58,046 bases of DNA, taken from Candidatus Kapaibacterium sp. Its GTDB lineage: Bacteria > Bacteroidota > Ignavibacteria > Kapaibacteriales > Kapaibacteriaceae. Where the stretch lies: contig VERF01000007.1 in assembly GCA_018882895.1 (NCBI GenBank), positions 1 to 58,046 of the forward strand, written 5' to 3'. The notes below the pieces were generated by a model. The model worked only from the letters and a program-made list of their open reading frames with translations. It was not told the DNA's origin and ran no database searches. Shown in pieces: positions 26,127 to 35,013 of this stretch. Position 1 is the first letter of the stretch. Each line of letters opens with the position of its first letter. The translations under genes were made by a program, and so were the position numbers.

Positions 26127-28580
26127 ATGAAGACCCTACTTACCACCCTTCACGTTCTCATCCTCGTACTAACCCCTCTTCTTACCTCGAAGGGTCAGAT
26201 TCTACCGCCGGTAACCATTCGGACATCTGTCAACCCAGCACCCGGAGCACTATACATAGCGCCGAACAGCAGGGTCAACAATCCTCCCTTTTCCCCCTCA
26301 TTGATGGTTGTCGGAAACGATGGAAAGACCATTTCTTCACGGATCCTGAAGGAGTACGCTTTCGACTTCCGTGTCAACCCTGATGGTCGCCTTGGATATT
26401 CCATCTTTCAGTCAGCTGGTTCTGGGCCCCGTGAATCGTCGAGTATCTATCTCGTCGACACAACCCTTGCTACGTATGATTCGCTCATGCCAGCGAATCC
26501 CTACAACCTTGCGATGCACGGTTTCATGGTCCTTCCGAATGGCAATCGCGTTATCATCCTCCAGGAGAATGTTACCGTCGATATGCGGCCCATGGTGACT
26601 GGAGGTCACCCAGCGGCCAGTGTGCAACAAATGCTTCTTCAGGAGATCGACATCACCGGAAGGATCGTGTTTCAATGGCGGTCGCTTGACCACTTTCCTG
26701 TGACCGTTTCTTATGAGAACCTTACAGCCCCCTCGATCCGATATTTCCATTTGAACGCTGTGGAGATTGATCGCGATGGGCATTTCTTGATCAGTGCACG
26801 TCACGCTTCCCTGGTTGCCAAGATCCACCGAACCACCGGTGAAGTATTGTGGATCCTCGGGGGGAAGTTAAACCAGTTTACTTTTGAAAATGGGCTCGGC
26901 AACAATGAACCCGCCGAGTTTTCATACCAACATGACATCAGGCGGCTGAGTAATGGGAACATTTCCCTATTCGATAACGGCTCACAAAGAACCCCTCAAT
27001 GGTCGCGTGGTGTAGAGTATCAACTGGATGAACAAAAGAAGACCTGCCGACTTGTTTGGCAGTACAGAAACACACCCGACCTCTACGCCGGGGTTCAGGG
27101 ATCCATGCAGACCCTGCCGAATGGAAACCGTTTAATTGCTTGGGGGTCTGCTTTATCGAACAACCGGACACTTATCAGCGAAGTCAATTCGAAGGGTGAA
27201 ATCATGCTGGAAGCCGAGCTTCCCAACATGATGTTTCCTTACAAGGCAGAGAAGTTTCTTGCTCCTACAGGACGAGATGCTGCAGATGTACTGATCGATG
27301 AGATTCTCCCAACCAACACCTACACCTATACCAGAGGACAGGATACGGTGGGAGTCACCATCACCTATCACACACTCATCTCGTTCTTCTACAACACAAC
27401 CACCGCACGCCGCTTTATGTGGTCACCCGAAAGCCCACGATTCGTGTCGGGTAAGGGATCCTCAGCTGTTGCGGTCTCGGCCCCAAGAACGATCTATCAA
27501 AGCCGCATGACCATCACCCAAGAGGGTATGGAGAGTCACGGTGCAGAGTTCCGATTCAATGTCGACAGGTTCAACATTGCAGACCCTAACAACACAACGG
27601 TCTACTATCGTGAAACGATAGGGAAGGGGGCTTTCATGCCCCTTCGCACCCGGTACAATCCAAACACCAGGGAGCTTGTGGTCGACACTGCCCAGGTTGG
27701 GGAGTTTTGTTTCGGGTCGCCTTTGTCTATCGAGACAAACCTCACGGTCCCACGACAACTATCACCGATCGATGGCATCAAGGTGTCCAGTCTTGATCCC
27801 CCGACGCTTCGTGTCTCCCCTCAGGGAGTCCATACCTCTCTGCGGTACATTCTCAAGAACGCTACCGGTCAGACACTTCTCGATACCGTTGTATCAGCAG
27901 ACCGCTTTACGACGGCCACACCGCTCCCTCCCGGCACGTACACGTGGAACATTCAGGCAATCCAGAGAACGCCCGCGGGCGTAGAGATCGTCCGTTCCCA
28001 GCTCTCTGGGGAAGAGACATTCGAAGTTGCCACCCCCTTCATCACCCTCACCGGATTGGACACGGCTCAAACATGGTCGCAGGATCTATCATATCCCGTC
28101 ACATGGAAGACCAATCTCACCGGTAGAGTCAAGATCGAGCTCGTGAACGCCTCCGGTGTTGTGGCAACTATAAGTGATAGCGCGCAGGCGCCCCTTTCAG
28201 GGCTACTCTGGCGTGTACCCGTCTCCGTTCCCCAAGGCACCGGGTACGGAATACGTATAACCTCCCTTCAGCCAGGAGTCTTGGTCACGGAGGAATCCCT
28301 ACGCCTGATCACGATAGATCAAGGAAGTTCCGTCCAGAGTCTTGTCAATGATAGGATTACGATAGGGCCCAACCCGGCCACGACATCGGTTCTGGTTGGG
28401 GGCGATGTTGTCATGTCGCAGATACTTCTGTTCGACAATTCAGGCGCGCTGCGTAAGAGTATCGACGTTCAGGGAACCGGCGGCAGAGCAGACGTGTCGG
28501 ACTTGCTTCCAGGTCTCTATCACGTGATCATTCAGACGCACAACGGGCCGGTAGCCAAGCAGGTACTCGTCACGCGGTAA
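26127..28580 (+). CDS. Arylsulfotransferase-family secreted protein with KNH-like and T9SS domains (paralog 1)
   Basis: 817 aa. Signal peptide residues 1-23 (ending TSKG) precede Gln24. The beta-propeller arylsulfotransferase-like domain spans about 30-430 with repeated 'H..x.LPNGN' blades: HGFMVLPNGNRVIIL, YFHLNAVEIDRDGHFLISAR, EFSYQHDIRRLSNGNISLFDNGSQ and MQTLPNGNRLIAWG. A KNH-like module at about 645-725 (YPVTWKTNLTGRVKIELVN ... GYGIRITSLQ) leads to a T9SS type A sorting domain (ITIGPNPATTSVLV ... VSDLLPGLYHVIIQ ... AKQVLVTR). The likely role is a surface or secreted enzyme or binding protein. Sulfotransferase activity is not proven. A close paralog lies at 49477-51903. Confidence 0.82.
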   Translation: MKTLLTTLHVLILVLTPLLTSKGQILPPVTIRTSVNPAPGALYIAPNSRVNNPPFSPSLMVVGNDGKTISSRILKEYAFDFRVNPDGRLGYSIFQSAGSGPRESSSIYLVDTTLATYDSLMPANPYNLAMHGFMVLPNGNRVIILQENVTVDMRPMVTGGHPAASVQQMLLQEIDITGRIVFQWRSLDHFPVTVSYENLTAPSIRYFHLNAVEIDRDGHFLISARHASLVAKIHRTTGEVLWILGGKLNQFTFENGLGNNEPAEFSYQHDIRRLSNGNISLFDNGSQRTPQWSRGVEYQLDEQKKTCRLVWQYRNTPDLYAGVQGSMQTLPNGNRLIAWGSALSNNRTLISEVNSKGEIMLEAELPNMMFPYKAEKFLAPTGRDAADVLIDEILPTNTYTYTRGQDTVGVTITYHTLISFFYNTTTARRFMWSPESPRFVSGKGSSAVAVSAPRTIYQSRMTITQEGMESHGAEFRFNVDRFNIADPNNTTVYYRETIGKGAFMPLRTRYNPNTRELVVDTAQVGEFCFGSPLSIETNLTVPRQLSPIDGIKVSSLDPPTLRVSPQGVHTSLRYILKNATGQTLLDTVVSADRFTTATPLPPGTYTWNIQAIQRTPAGVEIVRSQLSGEETFEVATPFITLTGLDTAQTWSQDLSYPVTWKTNLTGRVKIELVNASGVVATISDSAQAPLSGLLWRVPVSVPQGTGYGIRITSLQPGVLVTEESLRLITIDQGSSVQSLVNDRITIGPNPATTSVLVGGDVVMSQILLFDNSGALRKSIDVQGTGGRADVSDLLPGLYHVIIQTHNGPVAKQVLVTR

Positions 28581-28599
28581 GGTCCACTCGCCCCATTCA

Positions 28600-30456
28600 T
28601 CAGCGGAGATATAACGCCAGAATTGACACATCCGAGGCCGACACTCCAGGAATGCGAGAAGCCTGTCCCAGAGAAGAAGGTCGAATCCGTGAAAGCTTCT
28701 CGCGTCCTTCCGTAGAGAGACTTTGCACCGCTCGATAGTCGAAGCTATCAGGGATCATCATCGATTCTTGTTGACGAAATCGTTCGATGTCGCGGTGGAG
28801 CTTCTCAATGTATCCTTCGTATCGTATCGATGTGTCGACGCGGTGGATCACATCCTTATGCTCATCCAGGATGGCGGTCATTGCCCCGTCATCGCAGATT
28901 GAAAGTAGTTTTTCCAACGAAACATTCGGGCGCCTCGCCAGAGTCCGCAGCGTCGTTGTCTCTGAAATCACGTCCTCGTTTGCTTCCACTAGTAGCGGTT
29001 CTGCAGACTGGGGTGTGACCTTGGTAGCAGTTGCAAACCGATCCAGGCGGTGAGTCAGTTCTTCCTTCCTGCAGATTGTGTTCCACGTGGGCTCGTCGAT
29101 GCTGCCGATGGCTCGTCCATATCTCGAGAGTCGGCTGTAAGCCGTGTCAATGCGTAAGAGCAATCGATACTCCGCCAGCGAGGTGAAGACGCGATACGGC
29201 TCTTCGGTGTTCTTGTTCACAAGGTCATCGATCATCACACCGATGTATGCCTCCGACCTTTTGAGGGTGAATGTACCTTCACCCCGAACGCGTAGTGCCG
29301 CATTGATACCTGCTATCAATCCCTGAGCGGCAGCTTCCTCGTAACCAGATGTGCCGTTGATCTGACCGGCAAAGAAGAGCCCCCTGATAGCTTTCGTCTC
29401 AAGACCAAACGTGAGCTGATAGGGGAAGAAGAAGTCATACTCGACGGCGTATCCGTGACGGAGAATCTCGGCGTGTTCCAGACCTGGGATCGTCCGCAGG
29501 CCCCGCTCCTGAATGTCTATAGGTAAACTAGTTGAGAAACCGTTTACATAGACTGTATCGGTACTTAGTCCCTCGGGCTCAAGTATGATCGTGTGTGAAA
29601 GCTTATCCGAGAACCGGTCCACTTTGTCTTCGATCGATGGACAATACCGAGGTCCAGCACCCTTGATCCTGCCTGTGAACATGGGTGACCGGGAGAAGCC
29701 ATCCCGCAGAATATCATGGGTCGCTTCACTGGTGGACGAGGCATAGCATGCCAGCCTGTTCTTTACTCGATGAGTCCGGATCGAAAAGGGGCGAGGGGAT
29801 TCGTCGCCGTTATGTGGCTCTAACCCCGAAAGGTTGATCGAAGCCATTGACACTCGAGGGGGAGTACCGGTCTTGAGTCGACCCTTTTCCAACCCGTGGC
29901 TCGCCAAGAGGTCGGAAATCATCTCTGCCGAACGTTCGCCAACACGGCCACCCGAGACACACGTATCACCCGTCCACATCAATCCATTCAGGAATGTTCC
30001 CGAACAAAGAACAACGCATGTGGCGGTGATCTCCTCATTCGCGGCAGTTCTGATCCCACGAACCGTGTCTCCCTGTACCAAGATTTCGACTGCCGTTCGC
30101 GGGATGATGGTAACTCCAGGGTGGTGACGAAGGAGTTGCTGGGCGAAAGTAGGGTAGAGATCCTTGTCGTTCTGGGATCGTGGCGACCAAACGGCCGGAC
30201 CCTTGGACGTGTTCAGGAGCTTGAACTGAATCCCGCTTGCGTCGGCTATGCGGGGCATGACCCCTCCCAATGCATCAATCTCAATCGCCAGGTGACCCTT
30301 TGCACTGCCACCAATCGATGGGTTGCAAGAAAGGCGACCAATTGTGCGAGGATCCATCGATAGAAGCCCGACCGAGACACCCATACGGGCGGCCACGCAG
30401 GACGCTTCAATACCGGCGTGACCTCCGCCGATGACCAAAACATCGAAGTTAGACAT
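28600..30456 (-). CDS. mnmG: MnmG, tRNA uridine-5-carboxymethylaminomethyl modification enzyme
   Basis: 618 aa from the second of two adjacent ATGs (30459/30456); a start at 30531 would cross the parS site. FAD-binding motif [11 protein letters not shown] at the N terminus, [20 protein letters not shown], and [10 protein letters not shown] are MnmG hallmarks; the C-terminal [18 protein letters not shown] helical domain binds MnmE and tRNA. With MnmE it forms the cmnm5 modification on wobble uridine. Both partners lie in this cluster, separated by a GNAT gene. In many bacteria mnmE-mnmG sit next to the replication origin. Confidence 0.96.
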   Translation of the reverse strand: MSNFDVLVIGGGHAGIEASCVAARMGVSVGLLSMDPRTIGRLSCNPSIGGSAKGHLAIEIDALGGVMPRIADASGIQFKLLNTSKGPAVWSPRSQNDKDLYPTFAQQLLRHHPGVTIIPRTAVEILVQGDTVRGIRTAANEEITATCVVLCSGTFLNGLMWTGDTCVSGGRVGERSAEMISDLLASHGLEKGRLKTGTPPRVSMASINLSGLEPHNGDESPRPFSIRTHRVKNRLACYASSTSEATHDILRDGFSRSPMFTGRIKGAGPRYCPSIEDKVDRFSDKLSHTIILEPEGLSTDTVYVNGFSTSLPIDIQERGLRTIPGLEHAEILRHGYAVEYDFFFPYQLTFGLETKAIRGLFFAGQINGTSGYEEAAAQGLIAGINAALRVRGEGTFTLKRSEAYIGVMIDDLVNKNTEEPYRVFTSLAEYRLLLRIDTAYSRLSRYGRAIGSIDEPTWNTICRKEELTHRLDRFATATKVTPQSAEPLLVEANEDVISETTTLRTLARRPNVSLEKLLSICDDGAMTAILDEHKDVIHRVDTSIRYEGYIEKLHRDIERFRQQESMMIPDSFDYRAVQSLSTEGREKLSRIRPSSLGQASRIPGVSASDVSILALYLR

Positions 30457-30509
30457 CATAAGTGGACCGTTTCGACCTGAAAGAGGGCAAAAACCGTGTT
30501 CCAGCGTTT

Positions 30510-30525
30510 TGTTCCACGTGGAACA
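30510..30525. promoter_or_regulatory. parS site, TGTTCCACGTGGAACA
   Basis: A perfect 16-bp palindrome matching the ParB-binding consensus TGTTnCACGTGnAACA. It lies in the gap between the GNAT gene and mnmG, 42 bp from a second perfect site. ParB nucleation near the origin is the expected function (family knowledge). Confidence 0.85.
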
Positions 30526-30566
30526 GTACAATCTACGGTTTAGCGGAAGAACGTTCTCAGTGTTGG

Positions 30567-30582
30567 TGTTTCACGTGAAACA
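30567..30582. promoter_or_regulatory. parS site, TGTTTCACGTGAAACA
   Basis: A perfect 16-bp palindrome, extended to 18 bp by flanking G and C (30566-30583), the classical chromosomal parS sequence. It directly touches the stop codon of the GNAT gene at 30583. Confidence 0.88.
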
Positions 30583-31110
30583 CTATTTCAAAAACTTCAC
30601 CATGAGGTATTCGTCGACGTACATGCTACCGATCTTCATCGCATGCAGTTCCGTTCCAAACACAGTGAACCCGAGGCGAAGATAGAGTCCGTAGGACGCT
30701 TCATTCTGTGTGCTTACGGAAAGTTGTACCTGTTCTATGTCTAGCACGCTGTGGGCGGTATCCAACACAGACTGGATGAGTTGGGTGGCAAGGCCCCTCC
30801 CACGGTGCTCAGGCCGAACGAACAAGCCCCATAGACGGCATTTGTGTTTGGTCTTGAGCTGGGTCTCGCTGGTAAAACCGATCATCCCGACAATAGAGCC
30901 ATCCGGGGCGAAGGCTCCAAGGATGTACTGGTAGGGAAAGTTCATGTACTTCTCAAACCGCTGCTCTTTCGACAGAATCGAAAGGCTTTCAAACCATTCG
31001 TAATCCGACCCATACAGCTCGGGAGACAGGAGCAGGGCCTCCCTCTGTATCTCGAGGAATGGGTTGAAATCGACAAGTTCGAGCGGGCGGATGCTCAGAT
31101 CGGTGGTCAT
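30583..31110 (-). CDS. GNAT-family N-acetyltransferase
   Basis: 175 aa from the ATG at 31110, 4 nt after the mnmE stop; a longer in-frame start would overlap mnmE. GNAT features: ILGAFAPDGSIVGMIGF (beta4), CRLWGLFVRPEHRGRGLATQ with the acetyl-CoA loop RGRGLA, and NEASYGLYLRLGFTVFG (motif B). The substrate is unknown. Co-transcription with mnmE and mnmG is likely, which might suggest a ribosome- or tRNA-linked target, but that is only context. Confidence 0.85.
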   Translation of the reverse strand: MTTDLSIRPLELVDFNPFLEIQREALLLSPELYGSDYEWFESLSILSKEQRFEKYMNFPYQYILGAFAPDGSIVGMIGFTSETQLKTKHKCRLWGLFVRPEHRGRGLATQLIQSVLDTAHSVLDIEQVQLSVSTQNEASYGLYLRLGFTVFGTELHAMKIGSMYVDEYLMVKFLK

Positions 31111-31114
31111 GCAG

Positions 31115-32476
31115 CTACTTTCCAATGCAAAAACGAGAAAAAACAGTGTCCAGAACGTCTGGATTCCACGTCTCACCCGTAATCTCGCCCAGAAGTCGGA
31201 CGGATGTGCGGAGGTCGACGGCGAGTTCGTCATTGCTTGCGTGCCGGTCGAGGCCTTCAATGACGGATGCGAGACAGTCCGAGATAGCCAACAGGAGGGT
31301 GGCCTGGCGGGCGTTGACTAGGACGTCGGTTACGTTCGTGGTGCTGCTGCGAACGACGGAAAGAATTGCTTGGCGAAGAGAATCAATCCCTGCGCCAGTT
31401 TTCGCTGAGCAGGCAAGGACGGGGTGGAAGGGGGCATTTGCGGTGTCAACGACGTCGATCTTGTTGTGGACTAGCCGGATGGGTGTGTCGGGATATCGCC
31501 TTTGAACGTCTTGAACCAACGGATCAGAATGGTGCAATCCGAGCGAAATGTCGTTCAGTACAATCACCAGATCTGCTTGTTCTATCAGGGATCGAGTTAT
31601 TGCTATCCCCTCGAGCTCGATTGTGTCGGCTGTCTCCCTGAGACCGGCTGTGTCTGCAAGGTGGACGGTGTAGCCATCCATCAGGAGCGACTCTCTGATA
31701 TAGTCCCGTGTCGTACCAGGAATATCACTTACGATGGCCCGGTCACGAAGGAGCAAGGCATTGAACAGCGAACTTTTGCCTGCGTTGGGAAACCCTACGA
31801 CCGCGATGTGGAACCCGGAACGCAGAACACTGGCCGCTTGAGCGGACGATGCCGTTTGGCGTATCTCGTGGTCAACTGCTAACAGGCGGGCGCGAAGACT
31901 ATCCCGTGGAACAAACTCCACGTCTTCCTCAGAGAAATCGAGCTCCAGTTCAAGCAGTCCAACGATCTCCAGGAGAGCTGTTCGGAAGGAGGTAAGACGA
32001 TGTGTGAAGCCACCAGCCAGCTGCCGAGCGGCCACTTGGGCTCCTCGATGAGATTCGGCGTGGATCATATCCGCCACCGCCTCCACCTGAACCAGATCCA
32101 GCTTCCTGTTCAGGAAGGCCCTTCTGGTGAACTCACCAGGGTCAGCCAAACGCGCACCACCCACTAGGATGTCTGAGATGATCCGGTCCGACACGAACAA
32201 CCCACCATGGCATCCGATCTCCACGACGTCTTCGCCGGTATACGATCGTGGCGTACGATAGATCATAAGTGTGACGGAGTCGACGCGCTCTTCGCCTTCA
32301 CCCCACCAACCAAAGTGGATGGTATGATCGTGAGCGTTCTCAGCAGACACCGAGCCCTTGAAGAAAGCATCGCAGATCGCAAAAGAACGAGGACCACTTA
32401 CACGGATGATAGCCAAGCCGGCAACACCCGGTGGAGTCGCAAGTGCGCATATCGTATCTGATGTGGATGGCGTCAT
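31115..32476 (-). CDS. mnmE: MnmE (TrmE) tRNA modification GTPase
   Basis: 453 aa from the ATG at 32476 (MTPSTSDTICALATPPGVAG); the longer start at 32509 is not conserved. Domains: N-terminal formyl-THF-binding fold (about 5-120), helical domain, and an inserted G domain with Walker A GFPNAGKSS, switch GTTRDY, DTAG and NKID. It ends in the invariant FCIGK carrying the catalytic Cys. The partner of MnmG in cmnm5U34 formation. TATTTTG lies 10 nt before the start. Confidence 0.96.
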   Translation of the reverse strand: MTPSTSDTICALATPPGVAGLAIIRVSGPRSFAICDAFFKGSVSAENAHDHTIHFGWWGEGEERVDSVTLMIYRTPRSYTGEDVVEIGCHGGLFVSDRIISDILVGGARLADPGEFTRRAFLNRKLDLVQVEAVADMIHAESHRGAQVAARQLAGGFTHRLTSFRTALLEIVGLLELELDFSEEDVEFVPRDSLRARLLAVDHEIRQTASSAQAASVLRSGFHIAVVGFPNAGKSSLFNALLLRDRAIVSDIPGTTRDYIRESLLMDGYTVHLADTAGLRETADTIELEGIAITRSLIEQADLVIVLNDISLGLHHSDPLVQDVQRRYPDTPIRLVHNKIDVVDTANAPFHPVLACSAKTGAGIDSLRQAILSVVRSSTTNVTDVLVNARQATLLLAISDCLASVIEGLDRHASNDELAVDLRTSVRLLGEITGETWNPDVLDTVFSRFCIGK

Positions 32477-32575
32477 AACTACCGCACAAAATAGCAGACA
32501 TAAAAGCAAAATGGCGGTATGTTGTACGCAGATCTTTTAACTGTTTGCACAATGTAAACTCTTTTACAGAGTGAA

Positions 32576-33313
32576 ATGGCCGGAGCGATACAGATTCATC
32601 TCGACCAGGTGACGTCCACCAACGACGTTGCAAAGGAGTTTCTTCGAGACGTCGACCGAGTTGTGGTTACCGCTGATCATCAAACGTCTGGTAGGGGGCG
32701 TCGGGGTCGTGATTGGTACGATGCTCCGGGTCAGAGCGTGTTGTTTTCGTTCGGGTTCCGAAATGAGAGCGACAGGCCAACACGGGATCTAGCAGCAGAC
32801 ATGGCTAGGGGCTGTCTTGCTGTTATGGCCACACTTCGGCTGTACGGGCATGCAGACCAGTTCCGCTGTAAGTATCCCAATGATGTTCAGGGACGTGATG
32901 TTAACGGATGGTCAAAGCTCGCGGGCATCCTGGTTGAACATGAGTTCGTTGGTTCACATTGCCAAAGCACGATTATCGGAATTGGGATCAATGTTCTGCA
33001 GGAGTCCTTTCCGGAGACTATAGGACAACCAACAACGTCATTAATGCGACTGGGCATAAGCCGCGAACCGAAACAGGTGGCTTCTGACTTGAGAACGAAC
33101 ATCGAACACTTCCAGATGATAGATGTCGACCGTGTGTATTCACACTGGAGAGAAGAACTCAAGGTTGGTCATCGAGTCTTGAAGCTACCAGAAGACGACA
33201 GTCTCTGGCAAATGATCGACGTCGACGAAATTGGTCGACTCGTGGTGATGAACAACGGCGATAAAACCAAGAGGATCATTGACAATGGCGACAGTATCCG
33301 ATACGTTGATTGA
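32576..33313 (+). CDS. birA: Biotin-[acetyl-CoA carboxylase] ligase, monofunctional
   Basis: 245 aa. Signature VTSTNDVAKEFL, the biotinyl-AMP loop TSGRGRRGRDWYDAPGQSVLFS, KYPNDVQGRDVNGWSKLAGILVE and IIGIGINVLQ are BirA catalytic elements. There is no N-terminal helix-turn-helix, so it is a ligase only, without a repressor role. The small C-terminal SH3-like domain (about 195-245) is present. It overlaps coaX by 29 nt. Confidence 0.92.
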   Translation: MAGAIQIHLDQVTSTNDVAKEFLRDVDRVVVTADHQTSGRGRRGRDWYDAPGQSVLFSFGFRNESDRPTRDLAADMARGCLAVMATLRLYGHADQFRCKYPNDVQGRDVNGWSKLAGILVEHEFVGSHCQSTIIGIGINVLQESFPETIGQPTTSLMRLGISREPKQVASDLRTNIEHFQMIDVDRVYSHWREELKVGHRVLKLPEDDSLWQMIDVDEIGRLVVMNNGDKTKRIIDNGDSIRYVD

Positions 33314-34115
33314 ACTCAACAATGTGACCTACGGCATTGCCGCAATAGACGTAGGCAATAGTCGAGTGAAGATCCATCACGACGACGTGCACCTTTCGTT
33401 TCCATATGACAAGGAATGGAAAAAGAATGTGCAGATACATTTTCGTGACCATGTGACACGGCGCTATCTCATCGGTCTATCGAGCGTCAATCACAAACAA
33501 ACGACCGCCATCGTAAAAGTCCTGCAGCGGATCCCGGGTCATCACGTTCTCAATGCCCACACTCTTCTGATGCGCAATCAAAGTGAGTTGTCACTTGAGG
33601 AAATTGAGAATGCCGGCATCGACAGGATGCTGGGTGCGATCGGCGCATTGTCTCACGTTGCTCCACCGCTGATCACCATTGATTGCGGCACAGCCGTCAC
33701 CGTCAATGCCGTATCCGCGTCCAAACACTTTCTTGGCGGTGTGATCTTCGCAGGGTTTTCCACCCAACTGTTTGGTCTGGCAAAGCAGACAGCGGCAATC
33801 CCTGAGATGACCTATACCCCGCCATCTACCGCCATTGGTATCAATACCGCACAGTGCCTGATGTCAGGGATAACCATGTCGGTGGTAGGGGGCCTGCGTG
33901 AAGCAATTACAAAGTTCACCACACACATGGGCCAGAAGGCTGTTCCGGTGGTGATCACCGGAGGTGAATCGACACCCGTGGTCGACGTGTTAAAGAGCAT
34001 GGGTTTGACCATTGAACATCAGCCCCACATCGTAACGGAAGGAATACTCATTCTTCTATCAAAGGCAACGAATGAGAACCTTCACGATTCAATCATCGGA
34101 AAGATCACAACGTAA
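33285..34115 (+). CDS. coaX: Type III pantothenate kinase
   Basis: 276 aa from the ATG at 33285; a TTG two codons earlier is possible. Motifs of the CoaX ASKHA fold: AAIDVGNSRVK (phosphate 1), GIDRMLGAIGA, TIDCGTAVTVNAV (phosphate 2) and VITGGEST (adenosine). It carries out the first step of CoA synthesis. The gene overlaps the end of birA and is directly followed by the next ATG, so the three genes form one operon. Confidence 0.93.
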   Translation: MATVSDTLIELNNVTYGIAAIDVGNSRVKIHHDDVHLSFPYDKEWKKNVQIHFRDHVTRRYLIGLSSVNHKQTTAIVKVLQRIPGHHVLNAHTLLMRNQSELSLEEIENAGIDRMLGAIGALSHVAPPLITIDCGTAVTVNAVSASKHFLGGVIFAGFSTQLFGLAKQTAAIPEMTYTPPSTAIGINTAQCLMSGITMSVVGGLREAITKFTTHMGQKAVPVVITGGESTPVVDVLKSMGLTIEHQPHIVTEGILILLSKATNENLHDSIIGKITT

Positions 34116-34994
34116 ATGGCCACCTTTGCATTGGCATTACATGGAGGTGCGGGCGACCTCGCCCGCTATCGCGGTTCGGGAAGATTAGAAGAGGCAGAGA
34201 TATTCATGGCCACGCTTCTCGAAGCCATGGCCGGACGTCTGCGATCCGGAACCTCAGCGTTGGATGTTGCCATGATCTCGGTCGAAGCGATGGAAGACTC
34301 CGGTCTGTTTCACGCGGGCAGGGGATCATCTCCAACGTCGAATGGCCTGATAGAAATGGACGCTTCGATCATGCATGGACGCGATCGCAAGGCCGGAGCC
34401 ATTGCAGTTGCTCGTACACTGAAAAACCCCATCCGTGTAGCCCGATACGTAATGGAACACACACCAAACGTCTTTCTTGCAGGGCAGGAGGTCGATGACC
34501 TTGCATCAGCGGCCGGCAGCGACGTAGTGGGGAAGGACTACTTCATTCCATGCGACGACGTTGGTGCTTGGCTCCCATCTTCCGGCACTGTAGGAGCAGT
34601 AATTCTCGATTCATACGGTGATATCGTTGCGGCAACATCAACCGGTGGTACTCTTCGAAAGCGCGCCGGCAGGATTGGGGACACGCCAGTGATCGGAGCA
34701 GGCACATATGCTGACAACAATTACGGCGGCATATCATGCACGGGTGTAGGCGAGTATTTCCTCCGAACAAGTGCCGCCTCGAGGGTCATCTCGCGTATCG
34801 AGCATCTTGGTGAGGACCCGAATGCTGCTGCTGAGGGAATAATGAATGAGATCACGACCATGGGCGGTCACGGTGGTATGATCGTGGTCGACAAAGCCGG
34901 CCGTGTAGCCATGCCATTCAACACAAGCGGCATGTACAGAGCTTCGATAGATGCAATGGGAACGCGCATTGTCGCAAGCAGCGACGTCAAGTAA
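34116..34994 (+). CDS. Type 2 L-asparaginase / isoaspartyl peptidase (Ntn hydrolase)
   Basis: 292 aa. N-terminal ALALHGGAGD, middle HAGRGSSPTSNGLIEMDASIMHG, and the autocleavage site before Thr158 in SSGTVGAVILD mark a plant-type asparaginase (IaaA-like). Autoproteolysis makes alpha and beta subunits with Thr as the nucleophile. No signal peptide is seen. The ATG directly follows the coaX stop with zero gap. It may clear isoaspartyl dipeptides or asparagine. Confidence 0.9.
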   Translation: MATFALALHGGAGDLARYRGSGRLEEAEIFMATLLEAMAGRLRSGTSALDVAMISVEAMEDSGLFHAGRGSSPTSNGLIEMDASIMHGRDRKAGAIAVARTLKNPIRVARYVMEHTPNVFLAGQEVDDLASAAGSDVVGKDYFIPCDDVGAWLPSSGTVGAVILDSYGDIVAATSTGGTLRKRAGRIGDTPVIGAGTYADNNYGGISCTGVGEYFLRTSAASRVISRIEHLGEDPNAAAEGIMNEITTMGGHGGMIVVDKAGRVAMPFNTSGMYRASIDAMGTRIVASSDVK

Positions 34995-35013
34995 AGCCCC
35001 TTGAGTAATCGCG

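Noticed and set aside
29079-29094. Third parS-like sequence TGTTCCACGTGGGCTC inside mnmG
   Set aside because: Only one half plus the core matches (12 of 16); it lies in conserved coding sequence and is not counted as parS.
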